In this document: positions 12,536 through 18,219 of the stretch, piece after piece
Numbering within the stretch: the stretch's first letter is position 1
Layout of the letters: every line of letters starts with the position of its first letter
Assembly: GCA_035689345.1 (NCBI GenBank)
Contig: DASSLR010000009.1
Location: forward strand, 1 to 18,219
Direction: 5' to 3'
Origin: CF-118 sp035689345
GTDB lineage: Bacteria > Chloroflexota > Dormibacteria > Dormibacterales > Dormibacteraceae
Length of the DNA stretch: 18,219 nucleotides
Translations under genes and position numbers: made by a program
The notes under the pieces: model-generated
Seen by the model: only the letters and a program-made list of their open reading frames with translations
The model's database searches: none
What the model was told of the DNA's origin: nothing

Positions 12536-12841
12536 GTGATGGCTGCGCCCATGACCGTCGGCGTGATGCGCGTGGTGCTGCACCTGCCCGAGAGCGGCTC
12601 GCTCAAATCCAAGCGGCAGGTCGTCAGCGGACTGTTGCGCCGCGTGCGCCAGGAGCTGCACGTCGCGGCGGCCGAGGTGGGCGAGCAGGATCGGTGGCAG
12701 CTCGCCGAGCTGGCGATCACGTGCGTGAGTGGCGATTCGCGGCACGCTGACGAGATCCTCGCGCGCGCGCTCACGTTCGTCGAACGCCACTCCGACGGAG
12801 CGCAGATAACCGACGTGAGCACGGAGCTGGTGCGCCTGTGA
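12536..12841 (+). CDS. DUF503 (YlxP-like) family protein
   Basis: The 101-residue protein has the DUF503 signature: a VGVMRVVLHLPES first strand, SLKSKRQVVSGLLRRVRQEL, then VAAAEVGEQDRWQLAELAITCVSGD and a HADEILARALTFVE helix. Family members such as YlxP are commonly encoded in the nusA-infB-rbfA region and are thought to act around ribosome or RNA maturation; the biochemical role is not settled. Here the gene instead forms a two-gene operon with a Ski2-like helicase, its stop overlapping the helicase GTG by four bases (GTGA). The start may be the GTG at 12536, six bases after the -10 box, or the ATG at 12539. Confidence 0.85.
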   Translation: MMAAPMTVGVMRVVLHLPESGSLKSKRQVVSGLLRRVRQELHVAAAEVGEQDRWQLAELAITCVSGDSRHADEILARALTFVERHSDGAQITDVSTELVRL

Positions 12842-15273
12842 AGGTCGACGTCTCGGCCGTCGACGAGTTCGAGGCCACGCTGCCGTTCAAGCTCGATCCC
12901 TTTCAGCGCGAGGCGATGGAGAAGCTCGACAGCGGACGCGGTGGCGTGCTGGTCAGCGCGCCCACATCGAGCGGCAAGACCGCGGTCGCCGAGTACGCGA
13001 TATTCCGCGCCCTGCGCGACGGCCAGAAGGTCGTCTACACCACGCCGCTCAAAGCGCTGAGCAACCAGAAGTACCACGACTTCGTGCGCGAGTACGGCGA
13101 GTCGACAGTCGGGCTGGTGACAGGCGAGAACACCATCAACGACGACGCGCCGGTCGTGGTGATGACCACCGAGATCCTCCGCAACCTCATCTATGAGGAC
13201 CTGCAGCGGCTCGACCCGGTGCGCTACGTCGTGCTCGACGAGGTCCACTACATCGACGACTTCCCGCGCGGCTCGGTATGGGAGGAGATCGTCATCCAGG
13301 CGCCGCCGGGCATCAAGCTCGTCGGCCTATCGGCCACGATCGGCAACTACCGCGAGATCGCCGAGTGGATGGCCGAGAACCGCGGCGGCATGGAGACGGT
13401 CTTCCACGACAGGCGACCGGTCGAGCTGAAGATGTGGCTCGCCATTCACAACCACTTCCTGCCGCTGTTCAAAGAAGACGGCGGCATCGACCAGCGCACG
13501 TGGTCCAAAGCCGCGCAGGAAGAGGAGACCTCGTATCGCGTCGGCCGCTACCGCAACCTGCCGTCCAACGACCTGCTCCTCGTCATCGAGGAGCTGAAGC
13601 GGATGGACATGCTGCCCGCGATCTACTTCATCTTCTCCAGGCGCGGCTGTCGCGAGGCTCTGCAGCGCTGTTCGTATCACGAGCTCGACCTGACCACGCC
13701 CGAGGAGAAACAGGCGATCGACCTGGTCGCCGCCGAGCGGCTTGCGGAGCTGAAGGATCGCGACGAGGAGGCACTCTTCCGGCGCATGGTGGACGCGCGG
13801 CTCCTGCGCCGCGGCCTCGCCGAGCACCACGCGGGCCTCCTTCCGTACCACAAGGAGATGGTCGAGCAGCTCTTCCAGCGCGGCCTGATCAAGGTCGTGT
13901 TCGCGACGGAAACGCTGTCGCTCGGCATCAACATGCCCGCGCGCGCGGTGGCCGTCTCCTCGTTCACGAAGTTCGACGGCGTCAACTTCTCGAACCTCAC
14001 CACCGGCGAGCTGACGCAGCTGATGGGCCGCGCGGGCCGGCGCGGCATCGACGTCATCGGCCACGGCGTCATCCTCAAGGAGTCGGACGTCGAGGTCGGA
14101 ACCATCTACGAGGTCGCGATGGGTCCGACCCTCGTGGTCGAGTCCAAGTTCCTGCCGAGCTACAACATGGCGCTCAACCTGCTGCGCGTGTACTCGCCGG
14201 CCGAGGCCGAGGCGCTCATGCAGCGATCGTTCGGCCAGTTCCAGAAACGGCTGGCGGCGGAGCAGACGCAGGAGCGGCTCGTCAACGTGCGCGCGCGTCT
14301 GGCCGACATTCGCCAGATGTGGGATGACGGCGACGTTTCCCTGGCGGATGTGGAGCAGTACTTCAAGATCGAGGACCGACGGCGCTCCATCCGCATCGAG
14401 CTCAAGCGGCTGCGCCGCGAGGCCGGGGCCGCCCGCCACACGAGACGCGGCCGCCGTGGGCGTGGTGGCGGGCACAGCCGGGTCATGGGCGGAGCGGAGA
14501 GGCTCGTCCAAAAGCTCGAGATCGAGGCCAAAGGCCTTCTCGAGCGCCAGCGCAAGCTCAAGGTTGTGCGCTCGCCGCGCTTTGGCGAGCACCTCCAGCG
14601 CTTCGGCGAGATCAGGACCCTGCAGCGCGAGCTGGAGTCGGGCGAGCACGAGCTCGGCGGCCAGGTGGACGAGTACGCGCGCAAGCTGCGACGGCTGTGC
14701 CGGATCCTCACCGAGACAGGATTCCTGCAGAACGACAAGCCCACCGACAAGGGCCTGTTCGCGTCACGTGTGTACGGCGAGAACACGATCCTGGTCGCCG
14801 AGGCGGTGTGGGCCGGCTGGCTCGAGGGGCTGAGCGCGGAAGAGCTGTGCGCGGTGCTCGTGATGCTCGCGGCCGAGGACCGAAACGTGGCGCGCCGGCG
14901 CGACCAGGGCGGTGGCCGGCAGCACGGCCCGCGCCGCTACCCCACGCACGCGATCGCCCAGTGCGCGCGCCTGGTGCGCACGCTCTACTTCAGGTTCGCC
15001 GACCTGGAGAAGGACCTCGACGAGCCGAACCTGCGCACGCCGTCGCACGATTTCATCGACTTCGCGTACAGGTGGGCGACCGCCGAACCGCTCGACCAGA
15101 TTCCGCTGCCGGTGAACGTCGACATCGGTGACGCCATCAAGGCGATGAAGAGCCTCTACTCGCTGTTGCGGCAGCTCGAGTGGGCGCTGCGTCAGGCGAA
15201 GCACCCGCTGCTCGAACCCGTGAGCAAAGCGGTCGCTCAGATGGAGCGAGACGTCATCAAGCGTACGTACTAG
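12838..15273 (+). CDS. DExH-box RNA helicase, Ski2/Mtr4/HelY-like
   Basis: The 811-residue superfamily 2 helicase shows every core motif in order: APTSSGKT (Walker A, Lys47), TTPLKALSNQKY (Ia), MTTEILRN (Ib), LDEVH (residues 133-137, motif II), GLSATIGN (III), FIFSRRGC (IV), FATETLSLGINMPAR (V) and LMGRAGRRG (VI). The C-terminal half has a charged region (about 510-610, with the basic HTRRGRRGRGGGHS) and a DSHCT-like helical domain (LCAVLVMLAAEDRN onward). That layout matches actinobacterial HelY and eukaryotic Ski2/Mtr4, which feed structured RNA to exonucleases. It is translationally coupled to the DUF503 gene through GTGA. The RNA-processing role is inferred from family. It overlaps the convergent reductase gene by 17 bases. 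Confidence 0.93.
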   Translation: MKVDVSAVDEFEATLPFKLDPFQREAMEKLDSGRGGVLVSAPTSSGKTAVAEYAIFRALRDGQKVVYTTPLKALSNQKYHDFVREYGESTVGLVTGENTINDDAPVVVMTTEILRNLIYEDLQRLDPVRYVVLDEVHYIDDFPRGSVWEEIVIQAPPGIKLVGLSATIGNYREIAEWMAENRGGMETVFHDRRPVELKMWLAIHNHFLPLFKEDGGIDQRTWSKAAQEEETSYRVGRYRNLPSNDLLLVIEELKRMDMLPAIYFIFSRRGCREALQRCSYHELDLTTPEEKQAIDLVAAERLAELKDRDEEALFRRMVDARLLRRGLAEHHAGLLPYHKEMVEQLFQRGLIKVVFATETLSLGINMPARAVAVSSFTKFDGVNFSNLTTGELTQLMGRAGRRGIDVIGHGVILKESDVEVGTIYEVAMGPTLVVESKFLPSYNMALNLLRVYSPAEAEALMQRSFGQFQKRLAAEQTQERLVNVRARLADIRQMWDDGDVSLADVEQYFKIEDRRRSIRIELKRLRREAGAARHTRRGRRGRGGGHSRVMGGAERLVQKLEIEAKGLLERQRKLKVVRSPRFGEHLQRFGEIRTLQRELESGEHELGGQVDEYARKLRRLCRILTETGFLQNDKPTDKGLFASRVYGENTILVAEAVWAGWLEGLSAEELCAVLVMLAAEDRNVARRRDQGGGRQHGPRRYPTHAIAQCARLVRTLYFRFADLEKDLDEPNLRTPSHDFIDFAYRWATAEPLDQIPLPVNVDIGDAIKAMKSLYSLLRQLEWALRQAKHPLLEPVSKAVAQMERDVIKRTY

Positions 15274-16126
15274 TTCGCGCGCGAAGCTCCTCGACCAATC
15301 GCTTCGTCACGGGTACGTCGACGCCGGCTTTGGCCGCGCGCCGGAGCAGCGCGCCGCCCAACGCGTCGATCTCGAGCGGTCTGCCTGCGGCCTGGTCGCG
15401 CTGCATCGACGTCTCCATCGCGGCCGGCGTCTTCTCGATGAAGCCGAGGTTGACCTCCGGGTCGATGGCCACGCCTTCGGCGCGAGCGACCGCAGCGAAC
15501 TCGCGGACCAGTCCCTCGAGATCGTCGTGCCTGCGCTCGCGCACCCCGCCGACGTTGGCCCGCTCGTGGGTGGTGAGCAGCGCCATCGGAGCCAGCACCG
15601 CCAGCTTCGACCAGAGCATCGCGTGCTCGTCGTCGACGATCTTCACGTCCAGGCCCGCCGCTGTCAGACGGCTCGCGACCGCCTCGCCGCGCGACCCGAT
15701 CTCCACGAGCGCGAAGGGGCTCGTCTGGCGGATGACTCCCGCCCCGACCTTGGTGGATTCGATCCGGATGGTCGCCGGCACCACGCTCGCCGACGGATAG
15801 ACGCCACGCAGAAGCTCGACATGGTCGATGCCGTTGAGGAACGGGATCACCAGCGCTGCGCCGAGGGCATCGACAGGCACCCGCCGCATGGCAGGTTCCA
15901 ACTGGGTGGCCTTGACCGTCACCAGCACGGCGTCGACGGGCTCGGAGAGCCGCGGCGAGGTCTCCACCTGGGCGGTGAAATCGCCGAAACGAGCGCTCTC
16001 GACCCGAACCTCGTGCAGAGGCGTGTCGTGCAGCACGACCACCGAATCGCCGGCGCGAGCCAGGAGCGCCGCGAGCAAGCCGCCGACCCCGCCAGGCCCG
16101 AGCACTGCGAACCTCAAGACGCCCAT
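15257..16126 (-). CDS. ketopantoate reductase-family NAD(P)-dependent dehydrogenase
   Basis: The protein has the PanE/ApbA fold: an N-terminal Rossmann domain (RFAVLGPGGVGGLLAALLARAG), the VTVKATQLEPA strand, the IPFLNGIDHVE segment with the conserved Asn, and a C-terminal helical domain with WSKLAVLAP supplying the catalytic Lys. The second conserved Asn of PanE (in NPLTA) is absent here (PMALLTT), so it may reduce a related 2-keto acid rather than ketopantoate. Two starts are possible. The ATG at 16126 overlaps the likely -10 box, so it could not be transcribed from that promoter. A TTG at 16117, seven bases after TAGGAT, gives an N-terminus MRFAVLGPGGVGG that fits homologs better. The 3' end overlaps the helicase gene. 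Confidence 0.87.
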   Translation of the reverse strand: MGVLRFAVLGPGGVGGLLAALLARAGDSVVVLHDTPLHEVRVESARFGDFTAQVETSPRLSEPVDAVLVTVKATQLEPAMRRVPVDALGAALVIPFLNGIDHVELLRGVYPSASVVPATIRIESTKVGAGVIRQTSPFALVEIGSRGEAVASRLTAAGLDVKIVDDEHAMLWSKLAVLAPMALLTTHERANVGGVRERRHDDLEGLVREFAAVARAEGVAIDPEVNLGFIEKTPAAMETSMQRDQAAGRPLEIDALGGALLRRAAKAGVDVPVTKRLVEELRARTSTYA

Positions 16127-16134
16127 CCTAGACT
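16125..16134. promoter_or_regulatory. overlapping divergent -10 boxes for the reductase (-) and epimerase (+)
   Basis: The patch holds TAGGAT on the minus strand (16130-16125), seven bases before the TTG at 16117. It also holds TAGACT on the plus strand (16129-16134), eight bases before the GTG at 16143. The two boxes share one TA step. This is the tightest bidirectional, leaderless arrangement in the window. Confidence 0.58.
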
Positions 16135-16142
16135 GGGACTTC

Positions 16143-17267
16143 GTGCCCGGGAAGAAGCGACGCATCCTCGTCACGGGTGTGGCCAGGTGGTGGGGCGCGC
16201 TGCTCGTGCAGCGCCTCGTCGAGGACCCAGAGGTCGCCGAGGTCATCGGCATCGACATCCGCGAGCCGCGCTACGACCTGGGGCGCGCGGACTACCTGAA
16301 GCTCGACATCCGGCACTCCCTGATCGGCAAGCTCGTGCGCTCGGTCGGGATCGATACTGTCGTGCACACGCTGACCCGCATCGACTCCTTCGACATGGAT
16401 CCGAGTCGCGCGCACGAGATGAACGTCATCGGCACGCTCAACCTGCTCGCCGGATGCGCCGGAGCAGACAGCCCGGTACGCCGGTTCGTGTTGAAGTCGT
16501 CAGGCCACGTGTACGGCTCGAGCTTCGACCTCTCGCCCAACGTGCGCGAGGACCACCGGCTCGACTCCAACTCGCACCACCAGTTCGTTCGCGACATCGT
16601 CGAGGTCGAGTCGTACGTGAGCGACTTCGGGACCCGCAATCCGAGCATCGACCTGCTCGTCATGAGGTTCTGCAACAGCCTCAATCCGGACGAGCCCCAG
16701 CCTCTGGCGCGCTACCTCGACCTCGACGTGGTCCCGACGGTGGCCGGATACGACCCCGAGCTGCAGCTGATCCACCGCGACGACTGCATCGAGGCGATGA
16801 CGCTCGCCACCAAGCGAGGACCCGCCGGCGCGTACAACATCGCGCCCGCGGGCGCAGAGCCGCTGTCGAGTCTTCTCGACGGCGCAGGCAAGATGCATCT
16901 CCCGCTCATCCCACCCGTTGGGATCGAGGTCGCCGCGTTCGCCCTCCGCCGCAGCGGCCTGGCGTTCCTCTCGCCGCAGCTGCTCGACCTTCTGCGTTGG
17001 GGACGGTCCCTGGCCACGGCCAAGGCGTCGCGGTCGCTCGGCTTTCGCGCCGCGCGCGACACGCGGACCGCGTTCGACGACTTCATCCAGCAGCGGCGCG
17101 TCCTCCGCTACCAACCGGACCGGCACGCCTACCAGTACGAGAAGGAGCTCGAGGACTTCATCCACAGCCGCCAGCCTGTGCCGGCGAACGGTGAGTCGAG
17201 CAACGGCGAGACCGAGGCGGTTAAGGCTCCCCGCCGCCCCCGTCGATCACGATCACTTCCCCGTTGA
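16143..17267 (+). CDS. atypical NAD-dependent epimerase/dehydratase-like protein
   Basis: The 374-residue extended-SDR relative has a divergent nucleotide loop, VTGVARWWG instead of TGGxGFIG, of the kind seen in actinobacterial GalE2-like proteins. Visible landmarks are VIGIDIREP and DTVVHTLTRID. SSGHVYGSS follows, but the YxxxK catalytic pair is missing: the equivalent position reads HHQFVRDIVEVE. RDDCIEAM and AYNIAPAG lie near the end. Without the Tyr and Lys it may be a redox-inactive binding protein or use unusual chemistry. A C-terminal extension ends in a basic PRRPRRSRSLPR tail. The GTG at 16143 is eight bases after TAGACT. Its last 47 bases are antisense to the end of the SDR gene. 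The substrate is unknown. Confidence 0.83.
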   Translation: MPGKKRRILVTGVARWWGALLVQRLVEDPEVAEVIGIDIREPRYDLGRADYLKLDIRHSLIGKLVRSVGIDTVVHTLTRIDSFDMDPSRAHEMNVIGTLNLLAGCAGADSPVRRFVLKSSGHVYGSSFDLSPNVREDHRLDSNSHHQFVRDIVEVESYVSDFGTRNPSIDLLVMRFCNSLNPDEPQPLARYLDLDVVPTVAGYDPELQLIHRDDCIEAMTLATKRGPAGAYNIAPAGAEPLSSLLDGAGKMHLPLIPPVGIEVAAFALRRSGLAFLSPQLLDLLRWGRSLATAKASRSLGFRAARDTRTAFDDFIQQRRVLRYQPDRHAYQYEKELEDFIHSRQPVPANGESSNGETEAVKAPRRPRRSRSLPR

Positions 17268-17991
17268 CGTAGCTCGCGGCGTCTGACACCAGGAACACGA
17301 CCGCGCCGGCGATCTCTTCGGGTGTGCCGATGCGGCCCATCGGATTCGACTCCGTGACGCGCTTGAGGATCTCCTCGTTGCCCCACAGCGCTTCGGCGAA
17401 GCGGGTCTTGATGAGCCCCGGCGCGATGGCGTTCACGCGCACCTTGCCGCCGATCTCCTTGGCCAGCTGGCGCGTCAGCATGATCACGCCGGCTTTGGTG
17501 ACGTTGTAGGCCCCGAGCCCGAAACCCGGCCTCAACCCACCGACCGAGGCGATGTTGACCACGGCGCCGCCGTTCCTCTCCATCGACGCGCTGTAGACGA
17601 GCTTGGTCAGGAAGAAGACCCCGCGCAGGTTGACCTCGAACGTCTTGTCCCACGCGGGCATGTCCATGTCCATCAGCGGACCGAAGTAGGGGTTGGTCGC
17701 GGCGTTGTTGACCAGGATGTCGATCCGGCCGTGGCGCTCCATGACCGTGGTGACCAGCCGCTCCAGGTCCTCCTGACGGCCGGCGTGCGCGGCCACGCCC
17801 TCCGCGCTGCCCGGCCGGCGTTCGTTGATGCGCGCGGCCTCGGCGTCCACGCCTTCCTGCTTGCGGCTGGAGAGGACGACCTTCGCGCCGTGCTCGGCAA
17901 GCGCCTCTGCGATCGCGCTGCCGATGCCGCGGCTGGCCCCCGTGACGAGCGCGATTCGCCCCGAAAGGTCAAACCGGGTGCCCGCGGCCAC
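17221..17991 (-). CDS. short-chain dehydrogenase/reductase (classical SDR)
   Basis: The 256-residue classical SDR oxidises or reduces a small alcohol or ketone with NAD(P). It has TGASRGIG at the nucleotide loop (from about residue 17), ILVNNAATNP, the catalytic Ser in NIASVGG, YNVTKAG (Tyr and Lys pair) and the C-terminal GEVIVIDGGGGEP typical of the FabG/glucose dehydrogenase-like group. A Ser-Ser-Arg-Lys after the second strand suggests NADP preference, by inference. The GTG start at 17991 lies seven bases after TATCGT. The stop region overlaps the convergent epimerase by 47 bases. The exact substrate is not predictable from sequence. Confidence 0.92.
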   Translation of the reverse strand: MAAGTRFDLSGRIALVTGASRGIGSAIAEALAEHGAKVVLSSRKQEGVDAEAARINERRPGSAEGVAAHAGRQEDLERLVTTVMERHGRIDILVNNAATNPYFGPLMDMDMPAWDKTFEVNLRGVFFLTKLVYSASMERNGGAVVNIASVGGLRPGFGLGAYNVTKAGVIMLTRQLAKEIGGKVRVNAIAPGLIKTRFAEALWGNEEILKRVTESNPMGRIGTPEEIAGAVVFLVSDAASYVNGEVIVIDGGGGEP

Positions 17992-17998
17992 GGCTGTT

Positions 17999-18004
17999 AC
18001 GATA
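17999..18004 (-). promoter_or_regulatory. -10 box (TATCGT) of the SDR gene
   Basis: TATCGT on the minus strand is seven bases before the GTG at 17991, the same leaderless spacing as elsewhere in the window. Confidence 0.55.
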
Positions 18005-18013
18005 GCCCGACTT

Positions 18014-18143
18014 TAGTGTCCCGCCCCGGAAGGCCCTCGCATCTTCGCGGCCTAGGCGGCCGGGCGCCTGCGGCGCTGAAGCCAGCGTCAGGGGGCCCGT
18101 CGCAACTTCGTCACGCATCTGACGATGCGCTCCTCGTTGCGAC
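18014..18143 (+). other. inverted-repeat-rich intergenic segment (structured RNA or repeat candidate)
   Basis: No gene is convincing in 17992-18219. A TAGTGT box at 18014 is followed by a run of inverted repeats. One is a GCGCC/GGCGC hairpin at 18064-18076. The other is a compound hairpin whose outer arms GTCGCAAC (18099-18106) and GTTGCGAC (18136-18143) enclose a second stem CGCATC/GATGCG (18114-18129) with a TGAC loop. This could be a small RNA or a dispersed palindromic repeat; the sequence alone does not decide. Confidence 0.3.
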
Positions 18144-18203
18144 ACCCCTTCCTTGGCTCCGGCCGCCGATGCCGCGAATCTCGCTTCGGACCTCCGGGGC
18201 GGT

Positions 18204-18217
18204 CCACTAGAAAGTGG
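18204..18217. repeat. short hairpin at the window edge
   Basis: CCACT and AGTGG form five-base arms around AGAA. It is too short and too close to the window end to classify. Confidence 0.25.
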
Positions 18218-18219
18218 CT

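Overview
The window is a compact, strongly GC-rich piece of bacterial chromosome. It carries about 20 protein genes, many of them house-keeping, on alternating strands. No tRNA, rRNA, CRISPR array, transposase or phage gene is visible. Several genes look actinobacterial: the HelY-like DExH helicase, the divergent NAD-epimerase of the TGVxR type, and the E1-beta/E2 oxoacid dehydrogenase pair. Start codons are often GTG or TTG, and Shine-Dalgarno sequences are mostly absent. This fits a deep-branching, high-GC terrabacterial lineage (Actinobacteriota, Dormibacterota or Chloroflexota). That placement is an inference; no marker gene settles it.

Layout. 1-2052 (+): branched-chain-type 2-oxoacid dehydrogenase E1-beta (cut by the window edge) and E2. 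2151-3344 (-): membrane-anchored family 2 glycosyltransferase. 3577-3978 (+): GlcG/HbpS-like protein. 3979-5435 (-): NAD(P)-binding protein followed by the RNA 2',3'-cyclic phosphodiesterase ThpR. 5475-5702 (+): small two-helix membrane protein. 5646-8623 (-): CvpA-like membrane protein, acyl-CoA dehydrogenase and arginase-family hydrolase. 8705-9765 (+): orphan ParA ATPase with a 97-residue partner candidate. 9892-9993 (-): 33-residue membrane microprotein. 10013-10606 (+): metallo-beta-lactamase-fold hydrolase with an altered metal motif. 10590-12517 (-): pyrE and pyrC behind a hairpin leader that contains a 12-residue upstream ORF. 12536-15273 (+): DUF503 protein and Ski2/HelY-like helicase. 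15257-16126 (-): ketopantoate-reductase-like enzyme. 16143-17267 (+): atypical epimerase. 17221-17991 (-): short-chain dehydrogenase. The last 228 bases are non-coding and rich in inverted repeats.

Three architectural themes stand out. First, almost every operon-leading gene has a TAnnnT box 6-10 bases before its start codon, the signature of leaderless or near-leaderless mRNAs. At three divergent junctions one A/T-rich patch serves as the -10 box in both directions. Second, convergent genes abut or overlap at their 3' ends (3978/3979, 5646-5702, 10590-10606, 15257-15273, 17221-17267). Third, the two junctions that are not tight (2053-2150 and 9766-9891) both contain a pair of palindromes with exactly the same 41-base period. 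The second pair is bracketed by about 42-base direct repeats that duplicate the 3' ends of both flanking genes, as if an element had been inserted into a formerly overlapping convergent junction.

The best candidates for something undescribed are the pyrE leader (leaderless 12-codon ORF plus hairpin), the paired-palindrome repeat family, and the ParA/97-residue/33-residue membrane cluster around the second palindrome pair.
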